A stretch of DNA of 36,822 nt from Clostridia bacterium. GTDB lineage: Bacteria > Bacillota > Clostridia > Oscillospirales > Acutalibacteraceae. The position numbers and the translations under genes are program-made. The notes beneath the pieces were generated by a model. The model ran no database searches. It worked only from the letters and a program-made list of their open reading frames with translations, and was not told where the DNA came from. The DNA lies in NCBI GenBank assembly GCA_017397655.1, contig JAFQIG010000064.1, positions 1 to 36,822 of the forward strand, in the 5' to 3' direction. Positions within the stretch are counted from its first letter, which is position 1; each line of letters begins with the position of its first letter. Shown in pieces: positions 16,211-23,803 of this stretch.

Positions 16211-17051
16211 AATAGAAAATGATTATCTTACTGCAGAAATCAACGATGCAGGCGCAGAGCTTCATTCGCTGTATTCAAAGGAAAACGGCTTTGAGTATCT
16301 GTGGCAGGGCAACCCCGATATCTGGTACGGACAGTCGCCCGTGCTTTTCCCGATAATCGGCAGATTACTTGATGATAAATACCGTTACAACGGCAAAGAA
16401 TATACAATGCAGAAGCACGGTTTTGCCAGAAAGATGACTTTTGACGTTGTATCCTGTGAAAGAAACACGGCTGTTTTTGTACTGAAGAGTAACGAAGCAA
16501 CGCTCTCGCAGTATCCGTTTGAGTTTGAGCTTTATGTAAAGTTTGAGCTTCTCGGCAAGACGCTGCAGGCTACTCATACGGTCGTAAACAAGACTGACGG
16601 TGAGATGTATTTTTCGTTAGGCGGACATCCCGGCTTTAATTGTGAAATCGGTGATTGGCTTATGTTCGACAAGAACGAAACGCTCAGCACCGAGACGATT
16701 GATTCGGATTCTATCCGTCTTGCGGAAAAAACGCCTGTTCTCAATGATGAGAAAAAGATCGTTATAACGAAGGATATTTTCAATAACGATGCACTTATTC
16801 TGTCCGGAATCAAGTCAAGAGCGATAACTCTCGGAAGTGACAATCACGACAGACGGGTACGCTTCACATTCGGTGATGTTCCGTATCTCGGAATCTGGGC
16901 AAAGCCGGGTGCACCGTATGTATGCATTGAGCCTTGGTGCGGTGTCAACGATGACCGAAAAGAGCGTGCGGATATCAGCGAAAAGGATGCCATAATGCGC
17001 TTGCCGAAGGGCGGAATATTTGATCTTATTTATACAGCAGAGATTATATAA
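16200..17051 (+). CDS. Aldose 1-epimerase family protein (LacX-like)
   Basis: A 283-residue beta-sandwich enzyme of the galactose mutarotase superfamily, closest in pattern to LacX/YeaD-like members. The family interconverts alpha and beta anomers of sugars or sugar phosphates. QKHGFAR near residue 66 and SLGGHPGFN near 140 carry the conserved histidines, and CIEPWCG near 241 carries the catalytic glutamate. The sugar cannot be told. It starts inside the 3' end of rnfB (11-bp overlap), although the two functions have no clear link; sharing the transcript looks like simple operon packing. Confidence 0.88.
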   Translation: MFYKIENDYLTAEINDAGAELHSLYSKENGFEYLWQGNPDIWYGQSPVLFPIIGRLLDDKYRYNGKEYTMQKHGFARKMTFDVVSCERNTAVFVLKSNEATLSQYPFEFELYVKFELLGKTLQATHTVVNKTDGEMYFSLGGHPGFNCEIGDWLMFDKNETLSTETIDSDSIRLAEKTPVLNDEKKIVITKDIFNNDALILSGIKSRAITLGSDNHDRRVRFTFGDVPYLGIWAKPGAPYVCIEPWCGVNDDRKERADISEKDAIMRLPKGGIFDLIYTAEII

Positions 17052-17059
17052 TAGAGCTT

Positions 17060-17818
17060 ATGAAACTTGTATTTTTAACCGCTTTAGGCGTCGGAGGTGC
17101 ATCGGTAATCGGTGCACTCTTCGGTTTTATTTTCAAAAAAACAACTCACAGATTCAGCGACATTGTACTTGCGTTTGCGGCAGGAGTAATGCTTGCGGCA
17201 TCCGTAATAGGTCTTGTTGTGCCTTCGGTTGAGCTTGGCGGAAAATATGCGCTCGTTGTAACGATAGCAGGTGTTTTTTGCGGAGCGTTATGTGTCAATG
17301 TGATTGATAAGATTGTTCCGCATCTTCACAGAATGACGGGCGTTGAGGGCGAAATACATCCCGAAAAGCAGAATCAGCTTAACAAGGTATTGCTTTTTGT
17401 GATCGCAATAGCAATCCATAATCTTCCCGAAGGAATAGCCGCAGGTGTAGGCTTCGGCACGGGCAATACTGCCGATGCGCTGACAATAGCGGGCGGTATA
17501 GCGTTGCAGAATATTCCCGAAGGAATGGTTATAATAGGACCGATGCTTTCTACGGGAATGAAGCCGTCAAAGACTTTTGTTATTGCGCTAATCACAGGCA
17601 TTATTGAGGTTATCGGTACCTTGCTCGGGTATTTTGCCGTCAGCATATCAAGCGCGATTCTGCCGTTTGCGCTCGCTTTTGCAGGCGGTACGATGCTTTA
17701 CGTCATAAGCGATGAAATGATCCCCGAAACTCACGCTCACGGAAGTGAGAGGGGAGCTACTTATTCGCTTCTTGCCGGTTTCTGTCTTATGCTTGTTTTT
17801 GATGTTGTTTTAGGTTAA
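17060..17818 (+). CDS. ZIP-family divalent metal transporter
   Basis: A 252-residue membrane protein with about eight helices. The signature helices IAIHNLPEGIAAGVGFG (about residues 115-131) and ALQNIPEGMVI (about 147-158) give the HN..E and QN..E metal-site residues of ZIP proteins of the ZupT/GufA type, which import zinc, iron or manganese. The short loop between helices 3 and 4 includes a few histidines. It lies 8 bp after the epimerase gene and 12 bp before the flavodiiron gene. Iron supply for Rnf and the diiron protein would suit the context, but metal choice is not shown by the sequence. Confidence 0.88.
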   Translation: MKLVFLTALGVGGASVIGALFGFIFKKTTHRFSDIVLAFAAGVMLAASVIGLVVPSVELGGKYALVVTIAGVFCGALCVNVIDKIVPHLHRMTGVEGEIHPEKQNQLNKVLLFVIAIAIHNLPEGIAAGVGFGTGNTADALTIAGGIALQNIPEGMVIIGPMLSTGMKPSKTFVIALITGIIEVIGTLLGYFAVSISSAILPFALAFAGGTMLYVISDEMIPETHAHGSERGATYSLLAGFCLMLVFDVVLG

Positions 17819-17830
17819 GGAGAAAGAAAA

Positions 17831-18967
17831 ATGATAAAATATATCGGTGTTAATGATCACAACATAGATCTTTTTGAAGGACAGTATACAGTTCCCAACG
17901 GAATGTCATACAATTCGTATATAGTTGAAGGTGAAAAGGTTGCAGTAATGGATACCGTTGATGCGTCATTCGGGGATGAGTGGCTGTCAAATATCAAAGA
18001 AGCATTAGGTGACAGATCACCCGATTATCTGATCGTACAGCATATGGAGCCTGATCATTCAGCGAACATTGACGTATTTGCAACAGAGTATCCGCAGGCT
18101 GTTATCGTTGCGACCGACAGAGCCTTTGCGATGATGAAAAAGTTTTTTGAAAAGGATTATGCAGATCGCAGAATCGTAGTCGGTGACGGAGATACTCTTG
18201 ATCTCGGCGGAAGAACGCTTACATTCTGTACTGCACCTATGGTTCATTGGCCCGAGGTTATGATGACTTATGACAGCAAAGAGAAGACACTTTTTTCTGC
18301 AGACGGATTCGGAAAGTTCGGTGCATTGGATGTTGAAGAGGACTGGGCTTGCGAGGCTCGCAGATACTATATCGGTATTGTCGGAAAGTACGGTGCACAG
18401 GTACAGGCAGTTCTTAAAAAAGCGGCAACGCTTGATATAGAGACTATTTGTCCGCTTCACGGTCCCGTACTGACAGAGAATCTCTCTTATTATATCGGTC
18501 TTTATGATACTTGGTCATCATACTCTGTTGAGAGCGAAGGTGTAGTTATCTGTTACACATCCGTATACGGTAACACAAAAAAGGCTGTAGAGCTTCTTGA
18601 AAAAGAGCTGATTGCCGCAGGTTGTCCCAAGGTAGCGGTAAACGATCTTGCAAGATGCGACAAGGCAGAGGCTGTCGAGGATGCGTTCAGATACGGCAAA
18701 ATAGTCCTTGCAACAACGACATATAACGGAGAGCTGTTTCCGTTTATGAGAGAGTTTATAAATGAGCTGACGGAAAGAGGATATAAAAATCGTACAATCG
18801 GACTTATCGAAAACGGCTCATGGGCACCTGTTGCCGCGAGAACTATTAAAAAGATGTTTGAAAACAGTAAGAATCTGACCTTTACCGATACGACGGTTAC
18901 AATACATTCGGCAGTAAAGGCGGAAAACGAAGAACAGATCAAAGCACTTGCAAAAGAATTACTTTGA
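17831..18967 (+). CDS. Flavodiiron protein (FprA-type)
   Basis: A 378-residue cytoplasmic A-type flavoprotein that reduces O2 to water and/or NO to N2O. The N-terminal metallo-beta-lactamase-like domain has the diiron ligand set H71-x-E73-x-D75-H76, then H139, D158 and H210. The C-terminal flavodoxin domain starts near 238 with the FMN phosphate loop TSVYGNTKKA. No rubredoxin or flavin-reductase extension is present, so electrons must come from a separate rubredoxin or similar carrier. It follows AAGGAG, 12 bp after the ZIP gene. This is a typical oxygen-defence enzyme of strict anaerobes; placing it behind rnf suggests joint expression with redox metabolism. Confidence 0.94.
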   Translation: MIKYIGVNDHNIDLFEGQYTVPNGMSYNSYIVEGEKVAVMDTVDASFGDEWLSNIKEALGDRSPDYLIVQHMEPDHSANIDVFATEYPQAVIVATDRAFAMMKKFFEKDYADRRIVVGDGDTLDLGGRTLTFCTAPMVHWPEVMMTYDSKEKTLFSADGFGKFGALDVEEDWACEARRYYIGIVGKYGAQVQAVLKKAATLDIETICPLHGPVLTENLSYYIGLYDTWSSYSVESEGVVICYTSVYGNTKKAVELLEKELIAAGCPKVAVNDLARCDKAEAVEDAFRYGKIVLATTTYNGELFPFMREFINELTERGYKNRTIGLIENGSWAPVAARTIKKMFENSKNLTFTDTTVTIHSAVKAENEEQIKALAKELL

Positions 18968-18983
18968 TTAAAGGGTGTACACA

Positions 18984-19649
18984 ATGCAATATGTCATTTC
19001 ATTTTTTGAGGGCATTGTAACATTTATTTCGCCGTGCCTTCTGCCGATGCTGCCCGTGTATATTTCATATTTTGCAGGTGGCAAAAATGAAAGAAGTACG
19101 GCAAAGACTCTTAAAAATGCGTTCGGATTCGTGCTCGGATTTTCCGTTGTGTTCATTCTGATGGGAGCAGTCGCAGGTACTGTCGGAAGCTTTCTGATAA
19201 AGTACAGAACAGCACTCAATATCATAACGGGACTTATTGTTGTATTGTTCGGACTTCACTTTCTCGGACTGTTTGAGTTAAAGCTTTTTAAGGGAATGAA
19301 AAGCTTCGGCAAAACAAAGGATGTCGGATTCTTTTCGTCGTTACTGCTCGGAACGGTATTTTCAATCGGATGGACACCGTGTGTCGGTGCGTTTTTAGGG
19401 TCTGCATTGATGCTCGCTTCGCAGCAGGGAAGTGCGCTTACGGGTGTTCTGATGCTGACGGCATATTCGCTCGGACTCGGAGTACCGTTTGTTGTCAGCG
19501 CAGTTCTGATTGATAAGCTGAAAGGTGCTTTTGCATTCATTAAAAAGCACTATAAAGCAATTAATACGATTTGCGGTTCAATGCTTGTTTTGCTCGGAAT
19601 ACTGATGATGACGGGACTTTTGGGAAGATTACTTGATGTTCTCGGATAG
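18984..19649 (+). CDS. ccdA: CcdA-type thiol-disulfide electron carrier
   Basis: A 221-residue, six-helix membrane protein of the CcdA/DsbD-core family. It moves reducing equivalents from cytoplasmic thioredoxin to thiol proteins outside the membrane. The two essential cysteines are visible: C18 in ISPCLLPMLP and C133 in GWTPCVGA. I chose ATG 18984, about 7 bases after AAAGGG; an in-frame GTG at 18975 lies within the ribosome binding site. The next gene, 8 bp downstream, encodes a membrane-anchored thioredoxin-like protein, the expected partner. No cytochrome c maturation gene is nearby, so a general extracytoplasmic reductant role is more likely than haem attachment. Confidence 0.92.
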   Translation: MQYVISFFEGIVTFISPCLLPMLPVYISYFAGGKNERSTAKTLKNAFGFVLGFSVVFILMGAVAGTVGSFLIKYRTALNIITGLIVVLFGLHFLGLFELKLFKGMKSFGKTKDVGFFSSLLLGTVFSIGWTPCVGAFLGSALMLASQQGSALTGVLMLTAYSLGLGVPFVVSAVLIDKLKGAFAFIKKHYKAINTICGSMLVLLGILMMTGLLGRLLDVLG

Positions 19650-19657
19650 GAGTATGT

Positions 19658-20230
19658 ATGAAGAATTCTGTTAAATGGATTTTAATGGCAACGGTCAGCG
19701 TGATCGTTTTTATCGGTATATTTTTTGCGTATAACAAGCTTAAGGCGGATTATGATGTTAACGATCTGAAAGAAGTTTCCGAAGTGACCGATCAGACGGT
19801 AACCGAAACGCAAAAGACGGCGGCACCCGACTTTACGGTTTATGACGAAAACGGTAATCCCGTAAAACTCAGCGACTTTGTCGGCAAGCCTGTAGTCCTT
19901 AACTTCTGGGCATCGTGGTGCTATTACTGCAAGGAGGAAATGCCCGACTTTGACAAGGCGGCAAAGAATCATACGGATGTTCAGTTCTTGATGGTCAATG
20001 TTACCGACGGCAGACAGGAAACGCTTGACACGGCGAAAGCTTATATCGAAAGCAACGGTTTTGCATTTCCTGTTTTCTATGATACAAACCTTGAAGCTAC
20101 GTATGCCTACGGAGCATACGGTCTGCCGATGAGCGTGTTTATCAATGCTGACGGAGAGATCGTAACGTATGCATCGGGAATGATGACTGCCGAAAGTCTT
20201 GAAAAAGCGATAGCACTTATAAAAGAGTAA
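19658..20230 (+). CDS. Membrane-anchored TlpA/ResA-like thioredoxin
   Basis: A 190-residue protein with an N-terminal signal anchor (about residues 7-27), a linker and a thioredoxin domain of the TlpA/ResA/AhpC-TSA class. The active site is W-C88-Y-Y-C91, and the cis-proline loop is GLPMSVF. The CYYC dipeptide differs from the CEPC of ResA and the CPPC common in TlpA. It most likely reduces disulfides outside the membrane using electrons from the adjacent CcdA; peroxide or methionine-sulfoxide repair are other possible outlets. Its ATG follows AGGAG. It is the last gene before a strong terminator. Confidence 0.9.
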   Translation: MKNSVKWILMATVSVIVFIGIFFAYNKLKADYDVNDLKEVSEVTDQTVTETQKTAAPDFTVYDENGNPVKLSDFVGKPVVLNFWASWCYYCKEEMPDFDKAAKNHTDVQFLMVNVTDGRQETLDTAKAYIESNGFAFPVFYDTNLEATYAYGAYGLPMSVFINADGEIVTYASGMMTAESLEKAIALIKE

Positions 20231-20236
20231 AAACAA

Positions 20237-20272
20237 AGCGGTTTGCATCGGAGAAATCCTTTGCAAACCGCT
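20237..20272. terminator. Bidirectional intrinsic terminator
   Basis: A perfect 11-bp stem (AGCGGTTTGCA / TGCAAACCGCT) with a 14-nt loop lies between the convergent tlpA-like and Gfo/Idh/MocA genes. The plus-strand tail is GATTTATTATT and the minus-strand tail is TTTGTTTTT. It ends the rnf-to-tlpA transcription unit and the oppositely read oxidoreductase gene. Confidence 0.88.
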
Positions 20273-20288
20273 GATTTATTATTATGAT

Positions 20289-21305
20289 TTAAAAGTTGTA
20301 ATTGGGGGCAACAGGCTTACCTGTTGTTGCAGATTCGACAATTGCACGGCAGACCTCGACAGTCTTTGCGCCTTCTACGGCATCTGTCGGTACGGGAGTA
20401 TCGTTGAGAATTGCATCAGCAAAAACTTCAAATTCCTTGAGGTAGTTGTGATTGTTTACTTCAAGCTCGATGATCTGCGGATCGTGGGCAAGTCCGTCCT
20501 CACCTGCAACGAAAAGCTGCATTGTCGGGGAGGTGTTGTCACAGATGATTGTACCCTTTGTACCGTAGACAAGAGTTCTCATTGTGTAGTCACGCTTACA
20601 GCCTGTCGAAACAAAAACCTTACCTGCAACGTTGTCATCAAATTTGAGAACGGCAATGGTTGCATCATCGTAAGTGATCTGCGGAAGAACCTTGTGCGTG
20701 CCGTAAGCAAAAACCTCGACGGGATCTCCTGCAAGCCAACGGATAAGGTCAACAGCGTGACAGCCGCCACCGATAACACCGTGACGTACGGGATCAGAAC
20801 GCCAGTTGTTTTTGTCTGCAACGATGTTCATATAGTCGTGAGCATATTCGGATTCAATGAAGTAAATCTCACCGATGAGTCCCGAATCAATAATTTCCTT
20901 GGCTTTAGCAAAAGCGGGAGTGAAACGGCAGATCTGACCGACCATAAATTTTGCATCGGATTCTTCGGCAGCCTTTACGATGTCACAGACATCAGATCTT
21001 GTAAGTGCAAGAGGCTTTTCGCACAGAACGTGCTTGCCTGCACGTAAAAATTCAACGGCAACATCCTTGTGAAGCTGATCAGGGATAGCGATACTGACAA
21101 CATTGATATCATCATTGTTGAGAAGATCGTGATAATCGGTAAACCATTTGTCCTCGGGGATGTTGTACTTTTCGCCTGCAAAGCGAAGTGCCTCTTTGTC
21201 GGTATCGCACAAAGCGGCGATCTCTGCACCCACACCCATAGCACCTTCAACGTGTGCTCTTCCGAATTGCAGACCAATATTACCTACAACTAATTTTTTA
21301 TCCAT
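20289..21305 (-). CDS. Gfo/Idh/MocA-family oxidoreductase
   Basis: A 338-residue NAD(P)-dependent dehydrogenase. The N-terminal Rossmann domain has VVGNIGLQFGRAH (a GxIGxxxG-type loop) and the family EKP motif in LCEKPLALT near residue 97. The C-terminal alpha/beta domain carries GVIGGGCHAVDLIRWLAGDP near 175-194, with the histidine and aspartate usual at the active site. Substrates in the family are sugars, inositols or their derivatives; none can be assigned here. It has its own promoter, and its ATG follows AAGGAG. The upstream gene on the same strand is 73 bp away with no terminator between. Confidence 0.9.
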   Translation of the reverse strand: MDKKLVVGNIGLQFGRAHVEGAMGVGAEIAALCDTDKEALRFAGEKYNIPEDKWFTDYHDLLNNDDINVVSIAIPDQLHKDVAVEFLRAGKHVLCEKPLALTRSDVCDIVKAAEESDAKFMVGQICRFTPAFAKAKEIIDSGLIGEIYFIESEYAHDYMNIVADKNNWRSDPVRHGVIGGGCHAVDLIRWLAGDPVEVFAYGTHKVLPQITYDDATIAVLKFDDNVAGKVFVSTGCKRDYTMRTLVYGTKGTIICDNTSPTMQLFVAGEDGLAHDPQIIELEVNNHNYLKEFEVFADAILNDTPVPTDAVEGAKTVEVCRAIVESATTGKPVAPNYNF

Positions 21306-21340
21306 TTACAACAGTACTCCTTGCTAAAATTTGCAACAGT

Positions 21341-21369
21341 ATTATAACGCACCGGAGTACCGTTTTCAA
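21341..21369 (-). promoter_or_regulatory. Sigma-A promoter of the Gfo/Idh/MocA gene
   Basis: On the minus strand, TTGAAA (21364-21369), a 17-bp spacer and a perfect TATAAT (21341-21346), giving a leader of about 29 nt. Confidence 0.82.
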
Positions 21370-21378
21370 GTGGATATA

Positions 21379-22422
21379 TTACAGCGTTTTAAGAAATGAA
21401 ATAAGCTCGTTAAAGTTTTCAAAGATCAGTCTGAGTGCACGGAAAAACCAGGGAAGCTGATGTGTAAAGAAGGTGCCGTAGGTTTTTACAATCTTAAGCT
21501 CCTGTGTATTCTCGACATAATCCTCTGTTTTGGTAAATTCAAAGCTGCAGACGGCAGCAGCATGATCGGACAGCTTTTCGTTATTTTCGTTTCTTAACCA
21601 GACATATTCAAAATCAAGAGCTTCAATATTTACGCCGCCACCGCTTCTGTAGAGGAATTTTTCAACGGAGTTCCATGTACCCCACGGATCACCGAGTGAC
21701 GGCCATGTGCCGAACTGAGTATAATTGCCGTCATTGTGAATCTCCGTCCATGCATCCTTGAGCGAGCACAGCTCATGCATATAGTACGGGAATTTGCTGT
21801 TGAGAGGTGAGTGGGTATAGACATTGAAATCACCTGTTACGATAACGGGTCTGTCATACTTTTCGCTGTTAGAGGTTATTAACGAGGCGAGCTGTTCAAA
21901 GTTCTTTTCACGTGCGGCAACATCACCGTCGCTTCCGAAGGCATCTGCGTGAATATCATAAAAGTCAACGTAGATACCGTTACCGATGTCAATAACGGTA
22001 TAGAGAATTCCTTTTGGAGTCAGAACATCGGCACCGTTTTCAATGACACCGTGTGCAGCATTCCACATAACTCTTGTTTCGTTGTAGATGGGCATTGAAC
22101 GTGTGAAGATGTTCATGCCGTCACCACCGGGGACATATCCTGTGTGATTGGTGGAATAATTATACCCGTCAAGTGCCGAGACAAGCTGTCTGTGCTTACC
22201 GAAATCTTCCTGTACGGCTGCAATGTCAAATTCATTGTCGCTTATGTATCTGCCGATCTTTTTCTGATTTTCGCCGACGTTTGTCGTAAAACTCGGCAAA
22301 CCCTTGACATTAATATTGATTGCCTTTACAATAATTGTATCATCGTCAGCAAAAGCAACAGATGATAATCCGACAATCATTGCCAATACAAGAAATAATG
22401 ATAAAATTCTTTCCTTTTTCAT
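21379..22422 (-). CDS. Secreted endonuclease/exonuclease/phosphatase-fold protein
   Basis: A 347-residue exported protein. A signal peptide of about 26 residues (basic start, hydrophobic core, VAFA then D) is followed by the DNase I/sphingomyelinase-like fold. Fold signatures are ININVKGLP near the start (metal-binding Asn), VQEDF (metal Glu), YDIHADA, TGDFNVY (Asp/Asn) and LSDHAAAV at the end (catalytic Asp-His). The HADA and WG-W features resemble sphingomyelinase or inositol-phosphatase-like members more than nucleases, but this is a guess. The last 40 residues after the domain contain several aromatic and leucine residues (FFRALRLIF) and could be an amphipathic membrane-contacting tail. 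The ATG at 22422 follows AAGGGTG. Promoter at 22445-22473. Confidence 0.85.
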   Translation of the reverse strand: MKKERILSLFLVLAMIVGLSSVAFADDDTIIVKAININVKGLPSFTTNVGENQKKIGRYISDNEFDIAAVQEDFGKHRQLVSALDGYNYSTNHTGYVPGGDGMNIFTRSMPIYNETRVMWNAAHGVIENGADVLTPKGILYTVIDIGNGIYVDFYDIHADAFGSDGDVAAREKNFEQLASLITSNSEKYDRPVIVTGDFNVYTHSPLNSKFPYYMHELCSLKDAWTEIHNDGNYTQFGTWPSLGDPWGTWNSVEKFLYRSGGGVNIEALDFEYVWLRNENNEKLSDHAAAVCSFEFTKTEDYVENTQELKIVKTYGTFFTHQLPWFFRALRLIFENFNELISFLKTL

Positions 22423-22444
22423 ATTAATCACCCTTCCCGATTTT

Positions 22445-22473
22445 ATATTAGCACATGACTTATTGTGTGTAAA
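22445..22473 (-). promoter_or_regulatory. Probable promoter of the secreted EEP-fold gene
   Basis: On the minus strand, TTTACA (22468-22473), a 17-bp spacer and TAATAT (22445-22450). It is about 20 bp before the start codon; a shifted -10 is possible in this A+T-rich stretch. Confidence 0.55.
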
Positions 22474-22511
22474 GAATTTTATAAATAAAAGTAAAAAAAT
22501 TAAAAAAAGAC

Positions 22512-22540
22512 TTGAATTTTACTTTGCGTTGTGTTATACT
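22512..22540 (+). promoter_or_regulatory. Sigma-A promoter of rplS
   Basis: TTGAAT (22512-22517), a 17-bp spacer and TATACT (22535-22540). Transcription would start near 22547, leaving a leader of about 108 nt before rplS. Confidence 0.8.
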
Positions 22541-22549
22541 GTCTAAGCA

Positions 22550-22620
22550 TTTGTGTCCGTCTCACGGGACGGGGTTTAATGCCAAAACATTAAAGCGGAC
22601 GGTCCTCTGTTATTTGTATA
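22550..22620 (+). promoter_or_regulatory. Structured leader of rplS, L19-leader-like
   Basis: Two hairpins sit side by side: CCGTC (22557-22561) with GACGG (22568-22572), and TTTAATG (22575-22581) with CATTAAA (22588-22594). GTCCG at 22555-22559 can instead pair with CGGAC at 22596-22600, which would break the first hairpin. Ribosomal protein L19 leaders that regulate their own gene are known in low-GC Gram-positives; the position fits, but I cannot confirm the match to that family. Confidence 0.55.
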
Positions 22621-22654
22621 TTACGAACGTCTGAAAAAACCGGAGGAAAGAAAA

Positions 22655-22996
22655 ATGGATGCACTCAAACTCATCGCACAGGAAAACATCAAGGAACAGA
22701 AGCCCCAGGTAGAGATCGGCAGCACCGTTAAGGTTTATGCAAAGATCCGTGAGGGCGAAAGAGAAAGAATTCAGATCTTTGAGGGAACAGTTATCGCTAA
22801 GAGAGGCTCCGGCGTTGCCGAGACTTTCACAGTTCGTAGAGTATCCTACGGCGTAGGCGTTGAAAAGGTATTCCCCGTACATTCTCCCAACGTAGAGAAG
22901 GTTGAGCTTGTCAGAAAGGGTCATGTCCGCAGAAGCAAGCTTTATTATCTTCGTGACAGAGTCGGTAAGGCTGCAAAGGTTAAGGAGAAGATCTGA
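22655..22996 (+). CDS. rplS: 50S ribosomal protein L19
   Basis: A 113-residue protein of the large ribosomal subunit at the interface with 30S, with the family's normal length. The typical blocks VRVYAKI-like ([20 protein letters not shown]), [20 protein letters not shown] and the basic [22 protein letters not shown] end are all present. The start follows GGAGGAAAG. It heads the common Firmicute neighbourhood rplS-lepB-rbgA-rnhB and has its own promoter and leader. Confidence 0.97.
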   Translation: MDALKLIAQENIKEQKPQVEIGSTVKVYAKIREGERERIQIFEGTVIAKRGSGVAETFTVRRVSYGVGVEKVFPVHSPNVEKVELVRKGHVRRSKLYYLRDRVGKAAKVKEKI

Positions 22997-23025
22997 CAGG
23001 ATCGTTTTTCGTCGGCGTTCCAATG

Positions 23026-23180
23026 TGCCGGCAAAGTGTGAGTTGAGGACTCTGCGGTTTCTGATCGCAGAGTCTGACCAATGCCCGGCATGAGGCAATG
23101 CACCTGTTGTAATGTCCGCTTGTGTTTGCAAGGTCGGATTATGTACGGATGTATTGTCCGGTGTCGGGTTTTGTTTTTTA
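23026..23180 (+). ncRNA. Structured spacer between rplS and lepB, possible RNA element
   Basis: The 203-bp gap has no gene but folds well on paper. TGCCGG (23026-23031) pairs with CCGGCA (23085-23090), enclosing a perfect 9-bp stem GACTCTGCG (23048-23056) / CGCAGAGTC (23066-23074). Two smaller hairpins follow (TCCGCTTG with CAAG..CGGA, and CGGA with TCCG), then a T-rich run near 23168-23180 just before the lepB ribosome binding site. It may be a processed 3' UTR, an attenuator for lepB or an undescribed RNA. I recognise no Rfam family. Confidence 0.4.
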
Positions 23181-23199
23181 TTATTGAGAGGTGATCAGC

Positions 23200-23790
23200 T
23201 TGCAGGAAACAATGCAGGATACTTGGTTCAGATTTATCAGAAATATCGAAGAGGAAGAGCAGGATCTGTCAAAGTCGAAGCTCTGGTCTTTTATATATGA
23301 AGCAAGCTCTACTGCCGCAGCGGCGGTATTTGTAATATTTATATTGTTCACATTTGTGTTCCGTGCCGTGGGTGTTGTCGGCAATTCGATGCTTCCGACA
23401 CTCTCGAACGGCGACTGGCTTCTTGTTATGCCGTCATCGACAGTCAGCAGAGGCGATGTTATCGTCAGCACAGAGCCCAATAAACTTGACAAATCTATCG
23501 TGAAACGTGTCATTGCCATAGAGGGCGATGTTGTAAATATTGATTTTTATCTCAATCAGGTTTCCGTCAACGGTCAGGTTCTTGACGAAAAGTATATAAG
23601 CGAGCCGATCGCTGCGAAGGGCGATGTTGAATTCCCCCTTACCGTACCTGCAGGCAAAGTTTTTGTGCTCGGTGATAACAGAAACGATTCTACCGACAGC
23701 CGTTGGGAAGCGGTAGGATGTGTTGATGTTGACTATATTCTCGGAACGGCAGAATTTAAGATCTTACCCAAGCCTCAAAAGATTAACTGA
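23200..23790 (+). CDS. lepB: Signal peptidase I, first copy
   Basis: A 196-residue type I signal peptidase that cleaves signal peptides from exported proteins on the outer membrane face. A single N-terminal membrane segment (about 38-57) precedes the catalytic Ser63 in GNSMLPTL and the general-base Lys102 in VKRVIA; GDNRNDSTDSR near 165-175 is the conserved box E. I chose TTG 23200 because the long ribosome binding site AGGTGATC is ideally spaced for it. ATG 23212 is an alternative with a weaker AGGA in front. The N-terminal cytoplasmic part is acidic. It forms a tandem pair with the next gene and is clearly not its identical copy. Confidence 0.93.
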   Translation: MQETMQDTWFRFIRNIEEEEQDLSKSKLWSFIYEASSTAAAAVFVIFILFTFVFRAVGVVGNSMLPTLSNGDWLLVMPSSTVSRGDVIVSTEPNKLDKSIVKRVIAIEGDVVNIDFYLNQVSVNGQVLDEKYISEPIAAKGDVEFPLTVPAGKVFVLGDNRNDSTDSRWEAVGCVDVDYILGTAEFKILPKPQKIN

Positions 23791-23803
23791 TCAGGAGTAC
23801 TTT

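Noticed and set aside
23048-23074. The 9-bp stem after rplS as an intrinsic terminator
   Set aside because: It is followed by TGACCAATG, not a T-run, so it was treated as part of a wider RNA structure.
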